DNA from: Terriglobia bacterium | GTDB lineage: Bacteria > Acidobacteriota > Polarisedimenticolia > Polarisedimenticolales > JAIQFR01 | Reading direction: 5' to 3' | DNA length: 40,275 nt | Assembly: GCA_020073205.1 (NCBI GenBank) | Contig: JAIQFR010000032.1 | Coordinates: forward strand, 1-40,275 | Notes under the pieces: model-generated | What the model saw: only the letters and a program-made list of their open reading frames with translations | What the model was told of the DNA's origin: nothing | The model's database searches: none | Made by a program: the position numbers and the translations under genes | Part shown: positions 8,175-14,854 of the stretch, in pieces | Layout: every line of letters begins with the position of its first letter | Numbering within the stretch: the first letter of the stretch is position 1

Positions 8175-8759
8175 TTAGCAAGCAAGTCCCCTTACTTTTC
8201 GGTGGAGCTCTTCGTCACTTGGGTGCGTGTAGACCACCGTCGTCAGCGGGCTGACATGCCTCGCAAACCTCTGCGCCAGGAACAGGTCGTGGGTGGCGCG
8301 GTAGACGTTCGTGACCGCCGAGTGGCGCAGCGAATGGAACGGGTACAGCCGATCGAACCCCGCCTTCTTCTGCCACGTCCGCCATGCGAACTGGACCCGG
8401 CGCCGGGAGATGCGGCGTCGGGACTGGTTGCAGAATAGCGGGTCGCCCGGTTGTAGCCCTTCGCCGCGGCGGCGCTTGTGGGCCCAGAACCGCTTCAGCT
8501 TCGTGACGAGCCGGTCCGGCAGGAACACGTCCGCGGCCCGGCCGCCCTTCGCGATCTCAAAGCGGATGCGAACGCGAACCCGGGGCGCACCTTCCGGCGC
8601 GAACACGTCGCCGACGTTGAGGCCGACGAGCTCGGCGAGGCGCAGCCCGGTGCCGAGGGCCATCGAGAAGATCGTGTGGTCGCGGACGTTGCCGGCCGTG
8701 GCCCGCAGGATCGCCTTCTGCTCGGCGGCGGTCAGGGTCGGTGGGGCGAGGTGGGGCAT
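8175..8759 (-). CDS. Tyrosine recombinase, catalytic domain only (copy 1)
   Basis: 194 residues. It breaks and rejoins DNA strands through a 3'-phosphotyrosine. All catalytic residues are visible: R40 (GTGLRLAELVGL), K71 (IAKGGR), H142 and R145 (FHSLRH), H168 (FARHVSPLTT) and nucleophile Y177 (VVYTHPS). The family usually has about 300 residues, with an N-terminal core-binding domain that clasps DNA; here the protein begins almost at the catalytic domain (MPHLAPPTLTAAEQ). No separate gene for the missing domain is adjacent. GGAGGTCC lies a few bases before the ATG. It is about 88% identical (by eye) to copy 2 at 22638. Three shorter copies lie at about 26102, 28906 and 30082, all in this orientation. 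It may act on its own leader as an attachment site; that is inference. Confidence 0.9.
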   Translation of the reverse strand: MPHLAPPTLTAAEQKAILRATAGNVRDHTIFSMALGTGLRLAELVGLNVGDVFAPEGAPRVRVRIRFEIAKGGRAADVFLPDRLVTKLKRFWAHKRRRGEGLQPGDPLFCNQSRRRISRRRVQFAWRTWQKKAGFDRLYPFHSLRHSAVTNVYRATHDLFLAQRFARHVSPLTTVVYTHPSDEELHRKVRGLAC

Positions 8760-8806
8760 CTGGACCTCCGTGGACGACAGGGCCAGCGGTAGGGGAGGAA
8801 GTCAAG
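8760..8806 (-). repeat. Recombinase leader repeat, copy 1
   Basis: Upstream of the start codon, the plus strand reads GACAGGGCCAGCGG, TAGGGGAGGAAGTCAAG. The same block precedes all five recombinase copies, and similarity ends at GTCAAG in each. Read on the gene's strand it begins CTTGACTTCCTCCCC. Possible attachment site or element terminus; its TTGACT could also serve as a -35 box, but no good -10 follows. Confidence 0.75.
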
Positions 8807-9212
8807 CGAAAAAGGCGCCCCGGACAGAGGTCGTGGGCTTCGCAAGGAATCCGCCGAGCTTCAATTAATCAAAGATCGCACGTACCGTGACGGGAACCGC
8901 GACCGAGCACGTGCGCCCTTGGCAAGGACAGCGGCCCTCCTCACCGGGGATCCCGCCGTCTGTCGCGTTCCTCCCAAGTCTGCGGCTTCCTGACTTCTAG
9001 GGTCCCGTTTGCCTCGGTGTTGCGCGTTCCGCCGGGAAATTCGAAGCCGGCCTGCGCTGGTCAACGCGACCGACAACCTACGTTATCGCGCTTGGTCAAT
9101 CACCCCTCCAGCAACATCCACCCCTGTTGGTCTTGGATGGCCTTCTGTTGCACGAGCGCGTCCGGGGCCGATGGGTAGAGGGGTCGGCGAGAGTACCCCT
9201 CAGGAGGAAGCG
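8807..9212. other. Intergenic region, no gene seen
   Basis: About 400 bases between the recombinase leader and the small Cys-rich gene. Frames on both strands are short, Arg-rich and without ribosome binding sites. No hairpin-plus-T-run or convincing promoter was found. Confidence 0.5.
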
Positions 9213-9485
9213 ATGGGAATCAGGGTCGACAAGAAAGGTGCCCTGAAGCTCTTGGCGCAGGGGGCAATCGTGCTGTTGGTCGTCGTCGGGTTGACGGCGA
9301 TCTTCCTTGACCCCGCCCCCCGGCCATGCAAGGGGACCCGGGCGTGCCTGGCGCGCCTCGAGCAAATCTGCAACGAGGTGAACGCCGGGTCGTTGCGGCG
9401 TGACACCTTCGAGGTAACGCCTGGGGGCTGCTCGGGGGAGTGCAGGGGTGGAGCGGCGGTAGTGGTGGTGTGCCCGGGGCGGTAA
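9213..9485 (+). CDS. Small exported Cys-rich protein
   Basis: 90 residues from ATG 9213, with AGGAGG five bases upstream, one of the best ribosome binding sites in the window. A basic start (MGIRVDKKGALK) precedes one hydrophobic helix (AQGAIVLLVVVGLTAIFL), an uncleaved anchor or signal peptide. The exported part has six Cys (CKGTRAC, QIC, GGC, GEC, VVVCPGR), enough for three disulphides. No known family. The nearest neighbours are recombinase copy 1 upstream and the minus-strand gene ending at 9564, so it is a single-gene unit. Confidence 0.65.
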   Translation: MGIRVDKKGALKLLAQGAIVLLVVVGLTAIFLDPAPRPCKGTRACLARLEQICNEVNAGSLRRDTFEVTPGGCSGECRGGAAVVVVCPGR

Positions 9486-9563
9486 GCGCCGCCGGGTCTC
9501 TGTCGCGTACGTGGGGGGTCAGGTTCCGCGGGTCTCCTCGGGTCCGTCGGGAACTCTGACCTC

Positions 9564-10352
9564 TCACCGAGAGTTGGCGACGTAGCCCAGCCCCCACGCT
9601 TGGAGGATGCTGTTGGCGGCAACGAGCATGATGATCGTGGAGTCGAAGTCGAGCCTCGGCCGGCCGAGGTATCGCTTTCGGATGTCCGCCGCGAACTCGC
9701 GGGCGGCGAAGGAGAGCCGCTCCTCGGCCCAGGGCGAGAGCGTCGTGGTGCCATCGGGGTTGAACGAGAAGAGCTTGAGGACCACTTCCTTCGCCTCGCC
9801 ATGGCTCACGCCGACATCGTGGAGGAGCTTCGCGACCCGTTTGAAAGTGCACAGGGCGGCCGCGCGCTGAAGCGTCTCCGGGTTCAGCGCGATGTCGACC
9901 AAGCTTCTCAGCATCTCGTGCAGGATCAGGCCGAACCGCGTCCTCCTGCTTCTCTTGGCGGCCTCTCCCCGCCCCCGGGATCCGAGGAGGGCGTTGAGCA
10001 GCCTCGAAAACGCCGGGGCGTCGGTCGGGTGCTCCGCGTTGGCCGCGACCGCGTTCTCCATGCTAGGAAGCGCCGCGAGGAGGCGTCGGGCAAACGTTCG
10101 CGTGCGCTTGCTCGCCGAGGTGCGGAGGACCGGAAGCTGCTCGAGGAAGGTCAAGACAACCGCGGCGGTCACGAAGAGCTGGAGGAGCCGGTGGCAGAGT
10201 GCCCGGTTCGGACCCTCGGTCGCGCCGGGGGGCGAATCTCGAAGTCGCCCGATCGATCCCGCGTTCCTCTCGAGGCGCTCCGCCTTCCGGGCGGCGCGGT
10301 CTCGGTTCGTTTCGAACCTGCCGGTGGATTCTGGGCTGTCGCGTTTGTCCAT
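9564..10352 (-). CDS. Unknown protein, paralogue-like to the gene at 10635
   Basis: 262 residues from the ATG at 10352 (MDKRDSPES). Two further Met codons lie 5' (to 10376), and the true start is unsure. There is a single hydrophobic stretch at about residues 65-80 (LLQLFVTAAVVLTFLEQLPV), otherwise basic and helical. Motifs: TFARRLLAALPSMENAVA, ILHEMLRSLVDIALNP, REFAADIRKRYLGRPRLDFD. The first of these recurs in the next upstream gene as MFARHLLEAFPGSHTAVA, so the two are probably diverged paralogues. That also supports coding on this strand rather than the long opposite frame. No function recognised. Upstream are a CTTGACC and the AAAAAGTTGCAG motif. Confidence 0.5.
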   Translation of the reverse strand: MDKRDSPESTGRFETNRDRAARKAERLERNAGSIGRLRDSPPGATEGPNRALCHRLLQLFVTAAVVLTFLEQLPVLRTSASKRTRTFARRLLAALPSMENAVAANAEHPTDAPAFSRLLNALLGSRGRGEAAKRSRRTRFGLILHEMLRSLVDIALNPETLQRAAALCTFKRVAKLLHDVGVSHGEAKEVVLKLFSFNPDGTTTLSPWAEERLSFAAREFAADIRKRYLGRPRLDFDSTIIMLVAANSILQAWGLGYVANSR

Positions 10353-10634
10353 GATGACAATCCCCATCCAGATCATAGGAATTGCAGCTTTTCGTCGTTT
10401 TTCATGTCCTGTGTGAGGAGCTGTCGGTCAAGCGATTTTTTAGACGACGCTGCATGCCCACCGCCCCGCGAAAACACTTCCACGTGGCCTTCCGAGAATC
10501 GTCTGGAAGACGCGCCCTGCAACTTTTTCAAGCGGAAGTCCCGCGGTCTCAGCGGCCTCCCGATCGAGAGGCGCGGTTGCGGGCCGGGACGTCGCGAACG
10601 GAAGGAACCTGCAGAGAGGCGGCTGGGGTGTGGC
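10353..10634 (-). promoter_or_regulatory. Intergenic region with AAAAAGTTGCAG motif
   Basis: About 280 bases with no credible gene. On the minus strand it contains TTGAAAAAGTTGCAGG (about 10515-10530) and, nearer the start codon, CTTGACC followed 17 bases later by GACATG. Two other AAAA(A)GTTGCAG copies lie upstream of the His-rich gene and upstream of tRNA-His. A promoter role is inferred from position only. Confidence 0.3.
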
Positions 10635-11330
10635 TCAGGAGATGACGGTCTTGTGTCTGCCGGAGAGAGGAGGCAGAGAACGCTCGGCACTCGGAATGGG
10701 GTCGAGGAAGGTTCCAGACCCGTCGGCCCCGGTGGGAACAGAACGGCGGGTGCCATGGTCGTTAGTCTGGGGTTCCAACGCCAGAACCTCGGCCGCGATC
10801 TCAAAGCAGCGCTCAACGAAGACGAGTGGATCTGGGTCGAACAACCAGTCATCGCCCTTCGAAAGAAAATCCGCGGAGGGCGCCCGAGGGCTCTGCTCGG
10901 AGTCGAGTTGCTTCCACGCTGCATCGATCGCTTCGCTGACCTGGACTTCCTGTCGTACTCGTTCGTCCGCGTTCGCACGGCCACGACGAGATGTGGCACT
11001 TCCCGTCTGGGTGCCACCGTGGGCCCACTCACCGGGCGATCGTTCACGGGTTCGCCTGTGGACTTGGCGCTTGGTGACGGTTTGCGAAGGCCGGTGAAAG
11101 AGGTGACGGTGGTCAGGAAGCGATTCCTCACCGCCATCACCAATCTCCTCCTCAGTCACTATGATTGCTTTGCATCGATAGAGACTACTGAGCAGCCTCC
11201 TGCGAGCAGGGGTTTCGATAGGCTGCTCCGCGACCGCGGTGTGCGAGCCTGGAAACGCCTCGAGGAGGTGCCGGGCGAACATCCGGGATGAGCCGCGGCG
11301 GGCAAGGCGGGGCTTATCTGTCGATCGCAT
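10635..11330 (-). CDS. Unknown basic protein, second member of a paralogue-like pair
   Basis: 231 residues, starting seven bases after the stop of the small gene at 11337-11492, so probably translated with it. The N-terminal part (MFARHLLEAFPGSHTAVA, then ETPARRRLLSSLYRC) resembles TFARRLLAALPSMENAVA ... APAFSRLLNALL in the gene at 9564. The middle (about residues 80-130) is Arg/Gly-rich and looks poorly constrained. The C-terminal part (WLFDPDPLVFVERCFEIAAE) looks coding again. A long opposite-strand frame overlaps it. I prefer this strand because of the paralogy and the operon spacing. Function unknown. Confidence 0.4.
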   Translation of the reverse strand: MRSTDKPRLARRGSSRMFARHLLEAFPGSHTAVAEQPIETPARRRLLSSLYRCKAIIVTEEEIGDGGEESLPDHRHLFHRPSQTVTKRQVHRRTRERSPGEWAHGGTQTGSATSRRGRANADERVRQEVQVSEAIDAAWKQLDSEQSPRAPSADFLSKGDDWLFDPDPLVFVERCFEIAAEVLALEPQTNDHGTRRSVPTGADGSGTFLDPIPSAERSLPPLSGRHKTVIS

Positions 11331-11336
11331 GGTCTG

Positions 11337-11492
11337 CTACCCCCGCCCTGCCATCGGCTCGCCGCGGTGCGACAGATCGCACCTTTTCAAGATCGGGTCG
11401 GTCACCCAGTCATGGGCGAGAAAGAGATGAGCCCCTCCCCGCCCCAGCAACTGGACTACCATCCGGACGAACGGGGCGTTACGCCTCAACAT
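11337..11492 (-). CDS. Small protein of 51 residues
   Basis: ATG at 11492 with GAGGAGGAAGG six bases upstream and a TAG at 11337-11339. The sequence begins MLRRNAPFVRMVVQLLGRGG, followed by AHLFLAHDWVTDPILKRCDL and a short Gly/Arg tail. It is amphipathic and basic with one Cys; no family was recognised. It lies 54 bases after the His-rich gene and seven bases before the gene at 10635-11330, consistent with one minus-strand operon. The strong ribosome binding site is the main support. Confidence 0.5.
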   Translation of the reverse strand: MLRRNAPFVRMVVQLLGRGGAHLFLAHDWVTDPILKRCDLSHRGEPMAGRG

Positions 11493-11546
11493 GACGCCTT
11501 CCTCCTCGCCACCATCGGGTTGGTTCCCGCGCTCAGCGTCACCTGA

Positions 11547-11816
11547 CTAGGCGACGTGGGATGCGTGGTCGAGGTGAGAGGCGTAGGCCACGTGATCGCT
11601 GTGGGCGACGTGGTCGTCGTGGGCCACGAGGGCCGCGTGCTCGACGTGGGATGCATGGTCGAGGTGAGAGGCGTAGGCCACGTGATCGCTGTGGGCGACG
11701 TGGTCGTCGTGGGCCACGAGGGCCGCGTGCTCGACGTGGGACGGTGCGAGGAGCACGACCCAGGCAGCAGCGACGACGGGAGTTAGAATCTTCTGAAGCG
11801 ATTTGCTCTTGCTCAT
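11547..11816 (-). CDS. Small histidine-rich exported protein with a tandem 30-residue repeat
   Basis: 89 residues. The ATG at 11816 has AAGGAGGC eight bases upstream; the open frame runs further 5' but without such a site. A basic start (MSKSKSLQKI) and hydrophobic run (LTPVVAAAWVVLLAPS) look like a signal peptide. The rest is two copies of a 30-residue unit (HVEHAALVAHDD, HVAHSDHVAYAS, HLDHAS) plus HVA, giving about 17 His in 64 residues. Units are 90 bp each and differ by one silent base. Spaced HxxH and HxxxxxH patterns suggest binding of Zn, Ni, Co or Cu, but there is no Cys and no known family. Upstream on the same strand are AAAAAGTTGCAG and the tRNA-His gene. Confidence 0.7.
   Translation of the reverse strand: MSKSKSLQKILTPVVAAAWVVLLAPSHVEHAALVAHDDHVAHSDHVAYASHLDHASHVEHAALVAHDDHVAHSDHVAYASHLDHASHVA
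11552..11731 (-). repeat. Tandem duplication, 2 x 90 bp
   Basis: Bases 11552-11641 and 11642-11731 are identical except for one position (GCG versus GCA in the unit start), which is silent. A third unit is begun (first about 10 bases) at 11732. The near-identity implies recent duplication or ongoing slippage/gene conversion. Confidence 0.95.
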
Positions 11817-12080
11817 TGCCGGTGCCTCCTTATTTTGGCTTCCCACAACACGAGCGGGCACAGTCGTCTGCAACTTTTTGAGCCTTAACTGCTGCAAATC
11901 CAATAACTTGGCTGATGCGAGGAAAAGTCGGCCGGAGGCAGGTCTTCGTCTGCGCCGTTCCAGAGTTCTCGCCTCGAAAACTGGACCGTGGCTGAGAGGT
12001 GAGGAGGAAAGATGTGGACGTCGGATCAACGGCTGATCGGGGGGGGGCTTCCATGCCTCGTAGGAGCCGATCCGCAATCA

Positions 12081-12157
12081 TGGGGTGAGTGGTGGGGCTC
12101 GAACCCACGACATCCAGGGTCACGGCCTGGGGCTCTACCAACTGAGCTACACCCACC
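12081..12157 (-). tRNA. tRNA-His (GTG) with C at position 33
   Basis: Cloverleaf by eye: acceptor GTGGGTG/CACTCAC (one G-T pair), D-stem GCTC/GAGC, anticodon stem CCAGG/CCTGG, T-stem GTGGG/CCCAC with TTCGAGC loop, and an encoded CCA. Anticodon GTG. The base before G1 is G and the discriminator is C, the G-1:C73 pair that marks tRNA-His. The anticodon loop reads CCGTGAC, so position 33 is C where nearly all elongator tRNAs have U. If real, this would weaken the U-turn. Confidence 0.95.
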
Positions 12158-12449
12158 ACGCCATCTGCCGCGATGTCATGGTGGCTCGCGCGCACAGGAT
12201 CCTCGCATCACTGTGACCTCCTTTACTCTCCTAACAACGCCCTGCTCCACCGTGACACTCCATTCCTCGGCGGCTCAGAGGCACCTGCAACTTTTCAGGG
12301 CAAAGCCCTTATGGCGTGAGGCTTTTGTGGCGGGCGGCGAGTCCCAATACGCGAGGCGTGTGCGCCTGTAGGGCGCCAGCTACGCCCACACCGCCGCTCC
12401 CCCGGGCTGCTGCTCCCTGAGCTGTGACATCATCGCCAGTTCGAAACTG

Positions 12450-12464
12450 TTTACTTGGACCCCA
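12450..12464. repeat. Short hairpin ACTTGG-ACC-CCAAGT
   Basis: Six-base perfect stem with a three-base loop. ACTTGG and CCAAGT recur in the larger hairpin 115 bases downstream, so the two may share origin. Confidence 0.4.
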
Positions 12465-12562
12465 AGTGCACCCCAGATACGAGTTCGCTGGAGCGAACCC
12501 ATTGGGCCGCTGTATCCCATTCGCCATCAGCGAATTAGGTCGCGTTCTCTCTTTTGGCGTTT

Positions 12563-12609
12563 AGTTCGAGTCCTACTTGGTCGGACCCCCTCCAAGTGGG
12601 ACTCGAACT
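12563..12609. repeat. 18-bp inverted repeat (strong hairpin)
   Basis: AGTTCGAGTCCTACTTGG (12563-12580) pairs with CCAAGTGGGACTCGAACT (12592-12609), with one mismatch and an 11-base loop. GTTCGAGTCC resembles a tRNA T-arm, but no complete tRNA fits. No T-run follows, so a classic terminator is unlikely; an old attachment site or tRNA-derived remnant is possible. Confidence 0.6.
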
Positions 12610-13008
12610 CGCTCTCTACTCGTATCTCGCGATCACTTGGGGAGCCAGATCACCGGATACAACAAAACTCCGTCCCCGGTGAACTGCCAGGCCCGGAATT
12701 TCAGCCCTTTCGGCCCAAATCCGCGGAACTCGCGACGTTTACCGGCCGTGATGACGGTGTGGGCTCTCCATCGACGGGGTCCGGCGGGAGTCCGAGGTGG
12801 GAGGCGACCCCCGACGAGCCAAACGCTCTCTCGCTCTGCGCGGCCGGCGGAGAGCCGGGAGTTCTGGTACCAGTGCGTTCGGGGTATGCTGACCGTCAGC
12901 GAGCGGGTCGCCTGGGGGAAAACGAAGCCACCGCGTCCAACGCTGCCAAGCGGCCTCCGCGTGGAACCGGAGGGAGATACGCTCGGTGCCAGTCCTGCAG
13001 GTCAAATA

Positions 13009-13531
13009 GGAGGAGCGTTCCACCGATATCCACCACGACTTCTCGGAGCTCGACACGCTGATGAAGCAGTTCTCGGTGCAGCGGTGCGTAATCGACGCGA
13101 TGCCGGAGCTTCACGCCACGCGGGCCTTCGCAAAACGCCACTCGGGACGCGTCTGGTTGAACTACTTCCAGGAGTCCCAGCGCGGGAAGTACCAGTGGGA
13201 CGCCGTCGAGCGGATCGTGAGCGAGAATCGGACCGAGGCGCTCGACGCGAGCCGGCAGTTGATCCGGGACAAGAAGGTAGTCCTCCCGCGGCGAGGCGGG
13301 ATCGTCGAGGTGTTCGCCCAGCAACTGGCGGCCGACGCGAAGCGGCTCGAGGAAAACGAGGAGACCGGCGCGCTCGCGTACAAGTACATCAAGACCGGCA
13401 CAAACCATTTCTCGCTGGCGTTCACCTACGACGCCATCGCGTGGTCGCGGGACACGTCGTGGGGGCCTAGCATCGCCCTTCCTCGCCAAGTCGAGTGGCG
13501 GTACGACGAGATCCTGGACGCGAGGTGGTGA
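13009..13531 (+). pseudogene. Phage terminase large subunit, C-terminal remnant
   Basis: Terminase large subunits package phage DNA; the C-terminal domain is an RNase H-like nuclease. Here about 170 codons survive, from just after an in-frame TAG (about 13006-13008) to 13531. Visible motifs: DIHHDFSELDTLMKQF, the nuclease strand CVIDAMPELHATRAFAKRH with its Asp, GRVWLNYF, WDAVERIVSENRTEALD and NHFSLAFTYDAIAWSRD. The ATPase half is absent. An ATG at 13061 could start a 156-residue product, but coding similarity extends upstream of it (VPVLQVK-stop-EERS). I therefore call a decayed fragment. No other phage gene is near, so this is a prophage or tail-like relic. Confidence 0.7.
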
Positions 13532-13564
13532 GGGGGGGACCCCGTCGAAGCCGACGAAGCGGAA

Positions 13565-13675
13565 GGGATCAAAATCGTTCCCGAGAGGGGGGTCGCGGGA
13601 TCAAATTCGTTCCCAAACGGCCGTCCCGGGATCAAAAACGTTCCCGCGGCGCGATTTCGGGAGCAATTTTGACCC
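13565..13675. repeat. Iterated 18-bp repeat, three direct and one inverted copy
   Basis: GGGATCAAAATCGTTCCC starts at 13565. Near copies begin at 13597 (GGGATCAAATTCGTTCCC) and 13628 (GGGATCAAAAACGTTCCC). An inverted, diverged copy (GGGAGCAATTTTGACCCC) lies at about 13658-13675. The spacing is 31-32 bases, about three helical turns. IS21-family ends carry such multiple transposase binding sites, so an IS21 end scar is the leading explanation. Iterons or an operator array are alternatives. Confidence 0.7.
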
Positions 13676-14146
13676 CGGAAACGGCATGCCGGGGGCGGTT
13701 CTGACGGTCCTGCCGGTTGGGCCTCACGAGCTAACTAGTAATCATTGCAACGAGATGCCTTCCAGGCGAGGTGTCCGTCACCTGGCCGGAACCCGATTTT
13801 CACGCTGAAACGTGCCGTTTGTATGCCGGTTCGTGCCGCTAAACCGCCCGGCGAACCCATGGAATGCCGCTCACCTGGACCAGGAGCCACTCCCCCAACC
13901 GCCAGAAAAGCCCGTAGAATGCCGCTTGCGGTTGGCGAGGGTGTGACCTCATGTCGCCTTCTCACCGTGCCACGCCATGCGGTAAGTGATCGGTTTGTGG
14001 ATGCCTATCATTGTAGGATGCCTCACCAGAGCCACTTTCCATTGTGTACGCATCTGACGTAGCGATGCGTTCACAATGAAACGATCGACTGTGACGACGC
14101 TAGAGCTTCACAATGACGTGCGCGTTGCGTCGACCAATTCGCCGCG
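13676..14146. other. Intergenic region with TTCACAATGA repeats
   Basis: No gene seen. TTCACAATGA occurs twice (about 14070 and 14105), and related inverted forms (CATTGTAGG, CCATTGTGTA) lie at about 14010-14050. They sit 40-140 bases downstream of the DUF2934 gene end, so a link to its regulation is unlikely. Confidence 0.35.
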
Positions 14147-14419
14147 TTAACGCAGTTTCATGAGCTTCGCGTCGATCTGAGCCTCGGCGTCGAGCCAGTC
14201 CCGCTCGGGACTGCCGCCCTGAAATCCGCGGTGCGCCGCCGCCAGATAGGCTGCATGTGCGATCAGGCCGTGACGCTCGTTCTCCGTGATCAAGGTGCGA
14301 GGCGTAGCGCCCTGGGCGCCGGTGGCCTTCTTGCTCTCGCCGACCTTCGCGCTTGAGGGCCCTACCGTCTTCATCGCCGGCGCGACAAACCTAAAGGCGG
14401 ACTTCTTCACAGGCTGCAT
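14147..14419 (-). CDS. DUF2934 protein
   Basis: 90 residues. The C-terminal half matches DUF2934, a short helical domain of unknown function common in Acidobacteriota and Proteobacteria: RHGLIAHAAYLAAAHRGFQG, then SPERDWLDAEAQIDAKL. The first 45 residues are basic and low in complexity (SAKVGESKKATGAQ) and probably unstructured. The family often accompanies stress or nucleic-acid-binding genes, but nothing adjacent supports a role here. The start follows GGAGGAAC six bases upstream on the gene's strand. Confidence 0.8.
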   Translation of the reverse strand: MQPVKKSAFRFVAPAMKTVGPSSAKVGESKKATGAQGATPRTLITENERHGLIAHAAYLAAAHRGFQGGSPERDWLDAEAQIDAKLMKLR

Positions 14420-14854
14420 CGTAAGTTCCTCCGGTGGATCGACTCGTCGCGCTGAATCTGCGCGTAGTCGCTGGTCGCAAGGTACTCCAACGGCTCGACG
14501 CCTGCCATGGGTCGGCGGGCCTCGCGCTCGGGAGTGCCTCAGCGGAGCCGCCTTCTTCGCCGCAAGGCTGTGCCGAGTCTCTGTTCGGTTGGGGAAAGTA
14601 GCGCCTTACGAACGGGTGTGATCCGGTGTCGCCCGGCGCGCAGGCCGCGGACCCGGTAGGCTCTGCGCTCGCAAGATCCGTCGCCACCACTCTGCGGCTT
14701 CCCATCCAATTCCTTACTGAGTCACCCCGCCTCCCACCTTACGAAGCCCACCGACCAAACCCATTCTCATCCCGGCGCCCGGTCGTCCGCGGGATTGCGG
14801 AGCCCAGATGGGCGAACGTCAAAACTCGTGGACCAGCGCGAGTTACGGAGGCTG
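14420..14854. other. Intergenic region, no gene seen
   Basis: About 435 bases between the DUF2934 gene and the GH100 gene. It must hold the DUF2934 promoter. I see no convincing reading frame, repeat or hairpin-plus-T-run. Confidence 0.4.

Larger units (their letters stand above)
12158..13008. other. Intergenic region with strong inverted repeats
   Basis: No convincing gene in about 850 bases. It contains an AAAAGTTGCAGG motif (minus strand, about 12286-12298) and two hairpins. Between about 12740 and 13000 the sequence may be further decayed terminase gene, since the fragment at 13009 begins just after an in-frame TAG. Confidence 0.5.

Noticed and set aside
9600-11291. 563-codon plus-strand frame opposite the two unknown genes
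   Set aside because: Composition is Arg/Glu/Gly-rich shadow sequence without motif; the minus strand shows paralogous motifs and operon spacing. Not fully certain.
11830-12195. 121-codon minus-strand frame containing VAQLVEPQAVTL
   Set aside because: It is the translation of tRNA-His and flanks; the phrase is a common artefact of tRNA genes.
12577-13470. 297-codon plus-strand frame upstream of and across the terminase remnant
   Set aside because: Its protein is shadow-like; the terminase motifs are in another frame.
13565-13675. CRISPR array
   Set aside because: Only three direct units, 18-bp repeats with 13-14-base spacers that are too short, one inverted copy and no cas genes.
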